Below, piece by piece: positions 42,959 through 52,327 of a stretch of 64,000 nucleotides of DNA. Within the stretch, counting starts at the first letter, position 1, and each line of letters begins with the position of its first letter. The position numbers were made by a program, and so were the translations under genes. This DNA is from Fulvitalea axinellae (GTDB lineage: Bacteria; Bacteroidota; Bacteroidia; Cytophagales; Cyclobacteriaceae). Below the pieces are notes generated by a model. It ran no database searches. It was given only the letters and a program-made list of their open reading frames with translations, and was not told the origin of the DNA. The stretch lies in contig NZ_AP025314.1 in assembly GCF_036492835.1 (NCBI RefSeq), positions 1,488,001 through 1,552,000 of the forward strand, in the 5' to 3' direction.

Positions 42959-43999
42959 ATGATGAACGATATACCGTGGTATTCACCGACGTGGTTTCTT
43001 CCCTCGACATTCGAGAGTTTTGATTGGGCTTTTCCCAGCGTATTTTATTGCTTGGCGATTATCCCTTTGCTCTTCGGACTTCGGGCGCTGATAAATATAA
43101 AGTTGGATCAGAAAATGCCCGTCGCGCTTTCCAGAAGCGAATTGAAAAGCAATCCGATAACATTATTGAGATTTGTTCCCCCCGTATTTTTCACTTTGTC
43201 GTTGGTGTTGGCGATTATAGCTTTGGCCCGGCCACAGCGGACAAGTGAGGAGGTTGAGCGCTGGACCGAAGGTATCGATATTGTGTTGGCAATTGACATT
43301 TCCCGATCGATGCAGGCCATGGATTTCAATCCGAACAGGCTGGAAGCCGCAAAAAAAGTGGCGACGGAATTTGTGAAAGGCCGTTTTCAGGACAGGATCG
43401 GGATCGTAGTGTTTTCGGGTGATGCTTACCGGATGGCTCCACTGACTACCGATTATAAGTTTTTGGAATCGAATATCGCCGATATAAATTTCAATCTGAT
43501 ACAAAACGGCGGAACGGCGATAGGCAGCGCTTTGAGCGTTTCGCTGAACTTGATGCGTGAGTCCGAAACCAAATCGAAAGTGATTGTGCTTTTGAGTGAC
43601 GGTGATAACAACGCCGGAAATATCGATCCGTTGACGGCGGTAAAGCTTGCGGAAGCTTACGGAATCAAGGTTTACACTATCGCTGTAGGAAAAGAAGGCC
43701 CGGTGAAAATGGGTGTGGGAATCTATGGAGACCCCATCTATAATGATAATACGATGGATGAAAAGACCCTGAGGCAAATTGCCAGAATAGGGAAAGGGAA
43801 ATTTTTCAGGGCTACGGATAACAAGACTTTGGAGAATATTTTCAAGAGGATTGATAAATACGAAAAAGCCGAAATCAAAGAAAACCGCTTCTCCGACACT
43901 ATGGATTTCTACACGGTTTATTTGCGTTGGGCTATCTTGTTTTTCCTGATTTGGATTTTCTTCAAATCCACGTTTATGAATAATATCCTCAGGGATTAA
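42959..43999 (+). CDS. BatA-type VWA-domain membrane protein
   Basis: Two N-terminal hydrophobic segments (about 25-42 and 65-84, FTLSLVLAIIALARP) precede a VWA domain with an intact MIDAS: AIDISRSM (DxSxS, about 110-117), a Thr in TTDYKF and LSDGDNNAG. A C-terminal membrane helix (AILFFLIWIFF) completes the BatA layout. Aerotolerance proteins of this kind were first described in Bacteroides. I start at the ATG at 42959, since the TTG just before adds only one residue. It is the last gene of the operon, ended by a bidirectional terminator. BatB/BatC-type partners are not in this stretch. Confidence 0.88.
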   Translation: MMNDIPWYSPTWFLPSTFESFDWAFPSVFYCLAIIPLLFGLRALINIKLDQKMPVALSRSELKSNPITLLRFVPPVFFTLSLVLAIIALARPQRTSEEVERWTEGIDIVLAIDISRSMQAMDFNPNRLEAAKKVATEFVKGRFQDRIGIVVFSGDAYRMAPLTTDYKFLESNIADINFNLIQNGGTAIGSALSVSLNLMRESETKSKVIVLLSDGDNNAGNIDPLTAVKLAEAYGIKVYTIAVGKEGPVKMGVGIYGDPIYNDNTMDEKTLRQIARIGKGKFFRATDNKTLENIFKRIDKYEKAEIKENRFSDTMDFYTVYLRWAILFFLIWIFFKSTFMNNILRD

Positions 44000-44018
44000 T
44001 CAGGATTTGGTCAGAGAT

Positions 44019-44054
44019 AAAAAAGGGTCACGCTGATAAGCGTGACCCTTTTTT
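44019..44054. terminator. bidirectional terminator between batA and the TlpA-like gene
   Basis: AAAAAGGGTCACGC (44020-44033) pairs perfectly with GCGTGACCCTTTTT (44040-44053) around TGATAA. A- and T-runs let it work on both strands. Confidence 0.92.
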
Positions 44055-44071
44055 GCGTTTTTGGATTCAGC

Positions 44072-45202
44072 TTATTTTTTTTCGCTGAATATTTCTTTGA
44101 GCTTGGCTTTCAGAGCGTCACCTCTTAGGTTTTTAGCAATGATTTTTCCTTCGGGTCCAATCAGGAATGTAGCCGGAATGGCGTTTACTTGGTACTCTTC
44201 GGCCGCTACGGACTGAAACCCTTTCAGGTCCGATACCTGCGCCCAAGTGATCTTGTCTTCCTCAACAGCTTTTTCCCAGGCTTTTTTGTCTGTGTCAAGC
44301 GAAACGCCAAATACTTCGAAACCTTTTGACTGGTACATATCATAGAGTTCGACCACCAAAGGGTTTTCCATTCGGCATGGACGGCACCAAGAGGCCCAAA
44401 AATCAATCAATACGTATTTTCCTTTGTAGGTAGAAAGGGCCAAAGTGTCGCCTTTCGCGTCAGGCAAGCGAATCTCCGGAGCCATCTGGCCAACCAACAG
44501 TTTCTTGGTCTGCTTTACGTGTTCCACGAATTCCTGAACCATCGGCACATTAGGATAATCCTTGTTGAGATTTTTGGCAGTAGCCTCAATAATTTCAAAA
44601 TCCTCGTTCGGATCGAATAAGCCCATTAGCTGAAGCGCTGCAAGACCGATCTGTTCTTGCTTTACTATCTGAAGAATTTCCTCTTTTACCTTTTTCTGTA
44701 AAGCCTCAAATTTCTTCTCGCTGGCTTTTATTGCCTTTTGGTCTCCGGAGTTTTGGGCTTCTACGTACTCATTGCGGATTTCTTGGGCTTCTTTCCCGAA
44801 GGTTTTGAGCTTTTCGTCCGCGGCACGCAGTAGGTCCATCGACGGAGAGCCTTTGACAGTGGCTTTGCCTTGCGGGTTATCGCCGTCGGCGGTGATGTTG
44901 AGGTCGTAGCCGTCAGCCACGATGTTGACGTATTGGGTGTTGTAGAAATTGAGACGGTAAAACCCCGGGTGTTTGTACATCAGCTTGTAGCTGAAAGTGT
45001 TTTCGCTCCCGGTAGCCAAAGTGTCGATGACTTCGGGGAAATGCGATGTCAGTTTTTCGAGTGTCACGACCCCGAGCGAATCTGGATGCGTGATTTTTCC
45101 GGAAATCGAAATCTCGTTGCTATTGACTGTAGAGGATTTCTTGTCACAGGAAAAAAGGGCGCCGGCCAGAGCCAGGCACGCCAGGGTTTGTCTCAATTTC
45201 AT
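44072..45202 (-). CDS. TlpA/ResA-like thioredoxin-fold lipoprotein with DUF4369 domain
   Basis: A lipoprotein signal peptide ends ALFSC (Cys19). Residues 28-130 form a DUF4369-like beta domain (EISISGKITHPDSLGVVTLEKL), and about 130-235 is a helical insert. Residues 236-376 form an AhpC/TSA-thioredoxin domain with the redox motif WCRPC (Cys273, Cys276) and cis-proline region INAIPATFLIGPEGKII. It should reduce or oxidise disulfides on the outer side of the membrane. It overlaps the end of gatB by 4 bases (ATGA), which is odd for an envelope protein paired with a tRNA amidotransferase, but points to coupling. Confidence 0.9.
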   Translation of the reverse strand: MKLRQTLACLALAGALFSCDKKSSTVNSNEISISGKITHPDSLGVVTLEKLTSHFPEVIDTLATGSENTFSYKLMYKHPGFYRLNFYNTQYVNIVADGYDLNITADGDNPQGKATVKGSPSMDLLRAADEKLKTFGKEAQEIRNEYVEAQNSGDQKAIKASEKKFEALQKKVKEEILQIVKQEQIGLAALQLMGLFDPNEDFEIIEATAKNLNKDYPNVPMVQEFVEHVKQTKKLLVGQMAPEIRLPDAKGDTLALSTYKGKYVLIDFWASWCRPCRMENPLVVELYDMYQSKGFEVFGVSLDTDKKAWEKAVEEDKITWAQVSDLKGFQSVAAEEYQVNAIPATFLIGPEGKIIAKNLRGDALKAKLKEIFSEKK

Positions 45203-46656
45203 TTCGATAAGCTTTTGTTAAGTAGCTGGGTCGCGACTTTCGGATCGGCTTTACCTTTACTTTTCTTCATTACCTGTCCCATAAACATGCCCAAAAGTCC
45301 CTTTTTCCCGTTTTTATATGCTTTGACTTTGTCCGGAAGTTCGGCTATCACTTCGTCGATTATACTTTGTATAGCTCCTTCGTCGCTGTCTTGAAGCAAG
45401 TTTTGTTCCTCGGCGATTTGGGTTGCCGTTTTTTCGACATTCTCCAACATTGCGGGAAACAGTTGTTGCGAGGCGGCCGTATGGCTCACCTTGCCTTCGT
45501 CAACCAAATCGATAATACCCGCGATTTGTTCGGCTTTTAGCGGGAACGATTCGATTTCCTCCGATTTCTCGTTAAGGTAAGATTTTATCGGGCCCATTAT
45601 CCAGTTTGAGGCCGCTTTGTAGTTTTTTGTATGGTTTGTCAGTTCTTCGAAAAACATGGCCATGGCTTTTGTGTCGGTCAACACTCCGGCGTCTAGGTCG
45701 GGCAAGCCGTATTTTTCCGTGAATTTGAGAAACAATTCGCTCGGAAGGCTGGGCATCGAGGCCCTTACAGATTCGATCCATTCTTCGGAAATAATCATCG
45801 GACTGAGGTCGGGCTCGGGGAAGTAGCGGTAGTCGTTGAGTTCCTCTTTTTCCCTAAGGCCGGAAGTAGTGCCGGTTACGGCGTCGAAATCACGGGTTTC
45901 GGAGATTACTTCCTCGCCGTTTTCCAAAAGTGTAATAAGCCTCTCAGCTTCGTGGTCTATGGCGCGCTGTACGTTACGTATGGAGTTCATGTTCTTGACT
46001 TCCACTTTCTTTCCGTATTCCGTAGCGCCTTTGGGCATTACCGATACGTTGGCATCGCAACGGAGCGAACCTTCTTCCATATTACCGTCGCAAATCTCCA
46101 GATAACGTACAAGCTTCCGGATTTCGGTCAGGAAAGCCTGCGCCTCTTCAGAGGAACGGATGCTTGGTTCGGTCACGATCTCCACGAGCGGTACGCCGGC
46201 GCGGTTTAGGTCGACTAGCGTATCCGTAGTGTCGGCCACGTGGATCGACTTTCCGGCGTCTTCCTCAATATGGATTCTGTTGAGGATGACAGTCTTTTCG
46301 CCTTCGCTGGTTTTGACTTTTACGTTTCCGCCAAGGCAAATTGGCGTTTTATCTTGAGTTAATTGGTAACCTTTAGGAAGATCGGGGTAGAAATAGTTTT
46401 TACGGTCAAAAATATTTTCCCTTGAGATTTCGCAACCGCAGGCCAAACCGATTTTGATGGCGTACTCCACGGCTTGCTTGTTGATTTTTGGCAGTGTGCC
46501 CGGATGGGCGAGGGAAATCACGCCGACTTGCGTGTTCGGCGTCGCGCCGAATGCCGTTGAGTCTGAGGTGTAGATTTTACTTTTGGTGAGGAGTTGGGCG
46601 TGGACCTCCAGGCCCACCACTACGGTGTATTTGTCCCGAACGGATTGGTCGAGCAT
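45199..46656 (-). CDS. gatB: aspartyl/glutamyl-tRNA(Asn/Gln) amidotransferase subunit B
   Basis: GatB activates Glu-tRNA(Gln) or Asp-tRNA(Asn) for amidation by GatA. Typical motifs are VVGLEVHAQLLTKSKIY, ALAHPGTLP-like SLAHPGTLPKINKQAVE, KNYFYPDLPKGYQLTQ, IHIEEDAGKS, DLNRAGVPLVEIVTEP and RCDANVSV, and the helical YqeY-like tail ends LLNKSLSK. The frame opens at an ATG at 46698, but that codon lies in the loop of the hairpin that ends the alaS transcript. The ATG at 46656 (MLDQSVRDKYTVVVGLE) fits the family length (485 aa). gatA and gatC are not in the window. Confidence 0.95.
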   Translation of the reverse strand: MLDQSVRDKYTVVVGLEVHAQLLTKSKIYTSDSTAFGATPNTQVGVISLAHPGTLPKINKQAVEYAIKIGLACGCEISRENIFDRKNYFYPDLPKGYQLTQDKTPICLGGNVKVKTSEGEKTVILNRIHIEEDAGKSIHVADTTDTLVDLNRAGVPLVEIVTEPSIRSSEEAQAFLTEIRKLVRYLEICDGNMEEGSLRCDANVSVMPKGATEYGKKVEVKNMNSIRNVQRAIDHEAERLITLLENGEEVISETRDFDAVTGTTSGLREKEELNDYRYFPEPDLSPMIISEEWIESVRASMPSLPSELFLKFTEKYGLPDLDAGVLTDTKAMAMFFEELTNHTKNYKAASNWIMGPIKSYLNEKSEEIESFPLKAEQIAGIIDLVDEGKVSHTAASQQLFPAMLENVEKTATQIAEEQNLLQDSDEGAIQSIIDEVIAELPDKVKAYKNGKKGLLGMFMGQVMKKSKGKADPKVATQLLNKSLSK

Positions 46657-46679
46657 GGTTTGATTGCTTGTTGGTTTCG

Positions 46680-46710
46680 AAAAGAAGGAGGCGGTCATGG
46701 TACCGCCTCC
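46680..46710 (-). terminator. terminator-like hairpin between alaS and gatB
   Basis: GGAGGCGGT (46687-46695) pairs perfectly with ACCGCCTCC (46702-46710), with a 6-base loop that contains an in-frame ATG of gatB. On the minus strand it is followed by a short T-rich run. Confidence 0.55.
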
Positions 46711-46777
46711 TGCAATAAGTTAAAAAGAAGTCCGGCCAAAGGCAAAAAATGTTCCGCCCCCGGCAAACGGTCGGGAA

Positions 46778-49399
46778 TTAGAGTAAGCCCTCGGCTTTGG
46801 CTACTACATTGTCCAGTCCGCTGAGGTCTTTACCTCCGGCTGTGGCGAAGAATGGCTGACCGCCACCGCCTCCTTTGATCTCCTTGGCCAATTCGCGGAC
46901 GATTTGTCCGGCGTTGAGGCCTTTGTCTTTCACGAGGTTGTCGGCCACCACAACGGCAACTTGCGGTTTGCCGGCCACGTCCACGGCCAAGACCATGAAT
47001 ACGTTTTCGACCTCGTTCTTGATTTCGAAAGCGAGCTTCTTAAGTGCGTCCGCGCTCGGTACGGCCACTTTGGCAATGATTTGGTTCACGCCGTCTTTGT
47101 CCGTAATTCCGTTGAGCAAGGTCTGCTTAAGCGCTCCGACTTTCTCAAGGTTCATGCGCTCGATTTCCTTCGAAAGTTTCGCTTTCTCTTCCACAAGCTG
47201 TTGCGTGGCTTTCACGATGTCTTTCGGATTTTTGAGCAAGGCCTTGATCTCTTCGAGAATAGCGTTTTGCTTCACGTTGAATTTCTCGGCTTCGATTCCG
47301 GTCACAGCCTCGATACGGCGAACACCCGCCGCTACAGAGCTCTCGGAAACGATTTTGATGGAACCGATTTGGCCGGTAGCCAATACGTGCGTTCCGCCGC
47401 AAAGTTCCACCGAGTAATTCGGGTCAAACGTGATAACGCGAACAAACTCGCCGTATTTCTCGCCGAAGAGAGCCGTAGCGCCCATGGCCTGAGCCGTGGC
47501 TATCGGTACGTTGCGCTCTTCATACAAAGCGATGTTTTCGCGGATTTTTCCGTTTACGATGCTTTCAACCTCGGCGATTTCCTCGTCGGTTACTTTGGAG
47601 AAATGCGAGAAGTCAAAACGCAATACTTTCTCCGAAACGAAAGAACCGCGCTGCTGTACGTGGTCGCCGAGAACCGAACGCAGGGCCGAGTGCAAGAGGT
47701 GCGTGGCGCTGTGGTTGTTGGCGGTGTCGCGGCGCTTGGTGGCGTTCACTACGCATTTGAAAGTTCCCGAAACGTCGGCAGGAAGTTCCTTCACGAAGTG
47801 TACGATCAGGTCGTTTTCCTTTTTGGTATCGATGATCGAGGTTTTCTTGCCGTCGAACTCGATATAACCGGTGTCGCCGGCCTGTCCGCCGCTTTCGGCG
47901 TAGAACGGCGTACGGTCAAGGACGATCTGTATTACCGAACCTTTCTTCTGCTTTACTTCGCGGTACTTGATGATCTTGGCTTCCGTCTCCAGCATGTCGT
48001 AACCGACAAACTCAACGTCCTGCTCATCGTTCACGAACGTCCAGTCGCCGGTTTCGGTGGCGGCGGCGTTACGTGAGCGGGCTTTCTGCTCGGCCATCTC
48101 CTTGTCGAAGCCTGCCTCGTCCACAACCAAGCCGTTTTCGCGGGCGATAAGGGCGGTAAGGTCAAGCGGGAATCCGAAAGTGTCGTAAAGTTCGAAAGCG
48201 ATTTTGCCGTCGATCGTGATTTCGTCTTTCTGGCGAAGCTCCTCTTTGATCTGCTCCATTTTGCGGAGCCCGATCTCCAAAGTCCTGAGGAAAGCGACTT
48301 CCTCTTCGCGAACCACCTTGATGATGAATTCTTCCTGCTTTTTGACTTCAGGGAAAACCTCGTCGAATTGCTCTGCGAGCGAAGGCACGAGTTCGTGGAG
48401 GAACGGTTCCTTGAAGTTGAGGAACGTAAAGCCGTAGCGTACGGCGCGACGCAAGATGCGTCGGATTACGTAGCCGGCCTTGTTGTTTGAAGGAAGTTGT
48501 CCGTCGGCGATAGAGAACGTAATGGCGCGGATATGGTCCACGATTACGCGGAGCGCGATGTCTGTCTTGTCGTTCTCGCCGTATGTAACGCCCGACTTTT
48601 TCGCGATGAATTGGATCATCGGCTGGAAAACGTCGGTGTCGTAGTTTGATTTCTTGCCTTGGATGGCCATGGCCAAACGCTCGAAGCCCATGCCGGTATC
48701 GACGTGCTGTGCAGGAAGTGGCTCAAGCGCTCCGGACAACAGGCGGTTGTATTGCATGAACACGAGGTTCCAGATCTCCACTACCAGCGGATGGTCCTCG
48801 TTGACCAAATCTTTACCCGGCGTCTTGGCGATTTCGTCTTCCGGGCGGAGGTCGATATGAATCTCCGAGCAAGGTCCGCAAGGTCCGGTCTCGCCCATTT
48901 CCCAGAAATTGTCTTTTTTGTTGCCGTTCAGAATTCTCTCTTCGGCTACCCACTCTTTCCAGAAATTGTAGGCTTCCTGGTCCCTTTCGAGGTTTTCTTT
49001 CGTGTCACCTTCGAAAATCGTCACGTAAAGCCTGTCTTTCGGGAGTTTGTACGTTTCCGTGAGAAGTTCCCAGGCCCAAGCAATGGCTTCTTTTTTGAAA
49101 TAGTCACCGAAAGACCAGTTGCCGAGCATCTCGAACATGGTGTGGTGGTAGGTGTCGATGCCTACTTCTTCCAAGTCGTTATGCTTGCCGGACACCCTGA
49201 GACATTTCTGCGAGTTGGCCACGCGTTTCGCTTCCGCCTGCTTGTTGCCGAGGAAATAGTCCTTGAACTGGTTCATGCCGGCGTTGGTGAACATCAACGT
49301 GGGGTCGTCCTTAACCACGATGGGTGCGGACTGTACCGCTTTGTGTCCCTTTTCGCGGAAAAAATCTAGGAATGCCCTTCTGATCGATTTTGAATCCAT
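46778..49399 (-). CDS. alaS: alanine--tRNA ligase
   Basis: Full-length (873 aa) AlaRS. The class II aminoacylation domain opens with SIRRAFLDFFREKGH and DDPTLMFTNAGMNQFKDYFLG (motif 1-like), MFEMLGNWSFGDYFKKEAI (motif 2) and GMGFERL (motif 3). The editing domain has NNHSATHLLHSAL (HxxxH) and ELCGGTHV, and the C-terminal oligomerisation/C-Ala domain ends GGGGGQPFFATAGGKD, which includes the conserved Gly-rich motif. The gene is upstream of gatB with a hairpin between. It diverges from the M23 peptidase gene. Confidence 0.97.
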   Translation of the reverse strand: MDSKSIRRAFLDFFREKGHKAVQSAPIVVKDDPTLMFTNAGMNQFKDYFLGNKQAEAKRVANSQKCLRVSGKHNDLEEVGIDTYHHTMFEMLGNWSFGDYFKKEAIAWAWELLTETYKLPKDRLYVTIFEGDTKENLERDQEAYNFWKEWVAEERILNGNKKDNFWEMGETGPCGPCSEIHIDLRPEDEIAKTPGKDLVNEDHPLVVEIWNLVFMQYNRLLSGALEPLPAQHVDTGMGFERLAMAIQGKKSNYDTDVFQPMIQFIAKKSGVTYGENDKTDIALRVIVDHIRAITFSIADGQLPSNNKAGYVIRRILRRAVRYGFTFLNFKEPFLHELVPSLAEQFDEVFPEVKKQEEFIIKVVREEEVAFLRTLEIGLRKMEQIKEELRQKDEITIDGKIAFELYDTFGFPLDLTALIARENGLVVDEAGFDKEMAEQKARSRNAAATETGDWTFVNDEQDVEFVGYDMLETEAKIIKYREVKQKKGSVIQIVLDRTPFYAESGGQAGDTGYIEFDGKKTSIIDTKKENDLIVHFVKELPADVSGTFKCVVNATKRRDTANNHSATHLLHSALRSVLGDHVQQRGSFVSEKVLRFDFSHFSKVTDEEIAEVESIVNGKIRENIALYEERNVPIATAQAMGATALFGEKYGEFVRVITFDPNYSVELCGGTHVLATGQIGSIKIVSESSVAAGVRRIEAVTGIEAEKFNVKQNAILEEIKALLKNPKDIVKATQQLVEEKAKLSKEIERMNLEKVGALKQTLLNGITDKDGVNQIIAKVAVPSADALKKLAFEIKNEVENVFMVLAVDVAGKPQVAVVVADNLVKDKGLNAGQIVRELAKEIKGGGGGQPFFATAGGKDLSGLDNVVAKAEGLL

Positions 49400-49564
49400 T
49401 GGCCCTAACTTATATGATTGAGATAAAATGTGTTTTTCAGCTAAATATTAGTAAATTGAAGGTCGTTCGCTCCAATGTAGCGACCGAACCACGCCGAAAA
49501 CTACCTAATTGCGGTCTTCGGCAGACGCGAAATTACGATATTTTGGGTTAGTGTAAACAGAATA

Positions 49565-50542
49565 ATGGCCAGAATAAAATATTACTACGATACCGAAACG
49601 TGTAAGTACGAGCGCGTGAAGCAAACCAAGTGGGACGTGACGTTCAACGTGTTGGGTTATGTCGTAGTCACTTTGCTGTTTTCTTTCGGTCTGTTGGCCC
49701 TTTTCGGCGACTTGTTCGAGTCTCCGAAATTTGCAAGGCTGGCGAAGGAGAACAGGGAACTGAAAGAGAACATCGCCTTGATGAATAAAAAGATGGACGA
49801 GAACGAAGGTTATCTCCAGGCTTTGGCTCATAAGGACGACAATGTTTACAGAAAAATTTTCGAAGCCGAACCAATTCCCGAAACTATCAGAAAAGGCGGT
49901 GTCGGTGGCGTGCAGCGTTTCAGATCTTTGCTCGAAGCGGACTTGGAACAGGAGGAAATGATCATCAACACCTTCGAGCGGATCCAGGCCTTGAGGCGGA
50001 AAATGTTCATCCAGACCAAGTCGTATGACGAGATCATGGACCTGGCCAAGAAGAAGGAGCAGATGTGGGCCTCTATCCCGGCCATACAGCCTGTGAACAA
50101 TACCGAGATGAAAAGATTGTCATCCGGTTACGGTATCCGGATGCACCCGATTATGAAGCGCCGGATCATGCACCATGGTTTGGACTATTCCGCAAAACGC
50201 GGTACCCCGATTTATGCTACGGGCGACGGTGTGGTAAAGAAAGTCAAGTATTACCCCGGAGGTTACGGTAGGGTTGTGGAGATTGATCACGGCTTCGGGT
50301 TTGAGACGCGTTACGCCCACATGCAAATGTATATTGTGAAGAGAGGGCAGAAAGTTAAGCGAGGCGAATGCATAGGATATGTGGGGAACACTGGCCGTTC
50401 TACCGCGCCGCATTTGCATTACGAAGTTCGTAAAAATGGAAAGACGGTAGACCCGATACACTATATCTTCCAAGGTATTTCGGACGAAGAATATGCGGAA
50501 CTTGTTCGCTTGGCTTCGCAAGATAACCAGTCGTTGTCATAA
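49565..50542 (+). CDS. M23 family (LytM-type) membrane-anchored metallopeptidase
   Basis: A single N-terminal membrane helix (about 27-50, VLGYVVVTLLFSFGLLALF) is followed by a coiled coil (about 57-130, LAKENRELKENIALMNKKM). The C-terminal M23 domain has SSGYGIRMHP, HHGLDYSAKRGTPIYAT, YGRVVEIDHGFGFETRYAHM and GNTGRSTAPHLHYEV. The zinc ligands HxxxD and HxH are present, so the domain should be an active endopeptidase acting on peptidoglycan cross-bridges. The architecture is like divisome-linked M23 proteins. It diverges from alaS and ends in a clear terminator. Confidence 0.93.
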   Translation: MARIKYYYDTETCKYERVKQTKWDVTFNVLGYVVVTLLFSFGLLALFGDLFESPKFARLAKENRELKENIALMNKKMDENEGYLQALAHKDDNVYRKIFEAEPIPETIRKGGVGGVQRFRSLLEADLEQEEMIINTFERIQALRRKMFIQTKSYDEIMDLAKKKEQMWASIPAIQPVNNTEMKRLSSGYGIRMHPIMKRRIMHHGLDYSAKRGTPIYATGDGVVKKVKYYPGGYGRVVEIDHGFGFETRYAHMQMYIVKRGQKVKRGECIGYVGNTGRSTAPHLHYEVRKNGKTVDPIHYIFQGISDEEYAELVRLASQDNQSLS

Positions 50543-50584
50543 ACGTTTTGGTGCCGAAAAGGCCCGGTTTCTTGCGTAGTACAG

Positions 50585-50627
50585 AAAAAACACGGGGCGT
50601 GCCGTTTGTCGGCGTCCCGTGTTTTTT
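50585..50627 (+). terminator. terminator after the M23 peptidase gene
   Basis: AAAACACGGG pairs with CCCGTGTTTT (50587-50596 with 50616-50625) and is followed by T residues. The longer loop holds a second small complementarity. Confidence 0.85.
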
Positions 50628-50673
50628 ATAAATTGACTTAAATGGGTTTTTAGCTACAAAAATTGACGTTGGC

Positions 50674-51012
50674 GTGCCGTACAAGGAGAGAATTATAGAG
50701 AAAAGATATTATTCTATCGGAGAGGTGGCGGATTTGCTTGATGTGGCGCCGTCGCTGATTCGTTTTTGGGAGGCTGAGTTTGATATCATCAAACCGAAAA
50801 AGAACCGCAAAGGAAACCGGCAATTTACTAAGGAGGATATTGAGGGCGTCAAGCTTATTTATCACTTGGTGAAAGAGCGCGGATATACCTTGCAGGGAGC
50901 CAAGGATTATTTGAAAAATGACCACCAGACTTTTAAGGACGAGGTGGAAATGATCGAGTCCCTTAAGCGTATCAGAGCCTTTTTGGAAGGTCTTCGTGAC
51001 CAGATTCCCTAG
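50674..51012 (+). CDS. MerR-family transcriptional regulator
   Basis: A 112-residue protein with the MerR N-terminal winged-helix: YYSIGEVADLLDVAPSLIRFWEAEF (about 12-36), GNRQFTKEDIEGVKLIYHLV (about 47-66) and GYTLQGAKDYL. The remaining 40 residues are helical (dimerisation) and lack the metal-binding cysteines of CueR/ZntR types. The ligand is unknown. Proteins of this size are a common Bacteroidota form of unknown target. The start is GTG at 50674. It is a single gene preceded by the M23 terminator and convergent with the GT2 gene. Confidence 0.88.
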   Translation: MPYKERIIEKRYYSIGEVADLLDVAPSLIRFWEAEFDIIKPKKNRKGNRQFTKEDIEGVKLIYHLVKERGYTLQGAKDYLKNDHQTFKDEVEMIESLKRIRAFLEGLRDQIP

Positions 51013-51049
51013 CGTTTAGCCCGGGAATCTGGCTGTATTGTTTTGACCG

Positions 51050-52327
51050 TCAGGAAATTGAGGTCGTTATTTTTTTAGAATCGATCGCCCTAATCTGTTT
51101 CAGGATTTCAATAGTATCTTTTCCTTGGGGCTCCATTCCGTATTTTCCGAAAAGCCATAGACAAGCTTCCTTTACGTTGACGTTGGGTTTTACCTCGTCA
51201 CGATAGAAGTGAACGAATTTGAGCGTTGTGAACGCGTTGAACCAGTGGAAGAACTTTTTGCGAAAGGTTTCCTCTTTTCGTGATTCGGCCAGCAGGCTTT
51301 CGATTTTTACATTAAATTCCTGAAGTGAGATAAACCTTCTGATACTTTCCGGCAGACCTTCATAAACGTTTTTCGCGTCTTTACTTACATATAGCTTTTT
51401 TGGAGACGCAAATAATTCTTTCAGATCAACGAAAGCGTCGGGATGGTAAGTCAGGTCTATTTCCTTTTTCTCTTCCAGCCATTCAGATATTGCCCGTCCG
51501 GTTCCGAACGGAACACGGTCCGAGGCCCGTGGTGAAGGGATTACTTTTGTGGTGGTTAGGTCTTCGAAATTGCCGAGTTCTATAATCTTTTGGAGAAAAT
51601 AGAAATCTTCCCCCGCCTTTCTGCGGTTCATGCCACCTTGCTTTTGGTAAACGGAAGATCTGGAAGCCATACTGGAACCAATCGTTTGGTAAGCGAAAGG
51701 ATGACCAGCCCAACGCAATGCGTCGACGTAGTAGCGGAGATGCAGTTCGTAAGTGGCGATTCCGTCATAGATCTCTGGAGCTAACGGCCCTTCGAGCGGG
51801 TGCTCGAAATGGATGGAACAGCCTGGCATGTGCGGATGCTGTTTGAAAAAGCTTCGGATTTCGGTCAGATAATTTTTTTCGCAAAGGCTGTCGGCGTCGA
51901 AGCAGATAATTACGCCGTCTTTCCCAATGCTTTCGAATCTTCTGACCGCCTCGTCCATACCGATTTTTCGGGCAAGGCCCACTCCGGCGTGCTTTTTAGG
52001 TAGGTCTTTGACCCATTTTACGATTAGCCGGAAGGGGAGAGCCGTTTTTTCAGCCCAATGAAGCGCTTCCTGGTAGGTCTTTTCGTTTTGTCGATCGATT
52101 TCCGGAGCGCAACCGGTCCCTTGGTTGATGATTACGATAACTTCCGTTCCGCAACCGGGGTCATCACAATTGGCCAGAGAGCGCAACGACGAGATTAAAT
52201 CAGGCTCGTTGTGACAGGGAATGACCACGGAAAGTTCCGTGTCACTGTCTATAGGCATATCCTCGCTGAGGAATTCCGGCCAAGCGTACCGTTCCAGATA
52301 AATGTTTCGTTTTTTTTTGTCCGTCAA
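51050..52327 (-). CDS. glycosyltransferase family 2 protein
   Basis: The GT-A fold is clear: LSVVIPCHNEPDLISSLRSL (about 32-51), IIINQGTG-like VIVIINQGTG and GVIICFDADSL with the DxD motif (FDAD). Further motifs are GSSMASRSSVYQKQGGMN and GEDFYFLQKI, as in enzymes transferring sugars to cell-surface acceptors. No membrane helix is present. The C-terminal 110 residues are helical. The start is TTG at 52327, overlapping the pdxH stop by 4 bases (TTGA). No ATG lies nearer than codon 24, which would cut the first strand. The donor sugar and acceptor are not known. Confidence 0.85.
   Translation of the reverse strand: MTDKKKRNIYLERYAWPEFLSEDMPIDSDTELSVVIPCHNEPDLISSLRSLANCDDPGCGTEVIVIINQGTGCAPEIDRQNEKTYQEALHWAEKTALPFRLIVKWVKDLPKKHAGVGLARKIGMDEAVRRFESIGKDGVIICFDADSLCEKNYLTEIRSFFKQHPHMPGCSIHFEHPLEGPLAPEIYDGIATYELHLRYYVDALRWAGHPFAYQTIGSSMASRSSVYQKQGGMNRRKAGEDFYFLQKIIELGNFEDLTTTKVIPSPRASDRVPFGTGRAISEWLEEKKEIDLTYHPDAFVDLKELFASPKKLYVSKDAKNVYEGLPESIRRFISLQEFNVKIESLLAESRKEETFRKKFFHWFNAFTTLKFVHFYRDEVKPNVNVKEACLWLFGKYGMEPQGKDTIEILKQIRAIDSKKITTSIS

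Noticed and set aside
46904..48076. 390-codon open frame on the plus strand opposite alaS
   Set aside because: It lies wholly inside alaS, has no homology signal, and is explained by the codon usage of the real gene.
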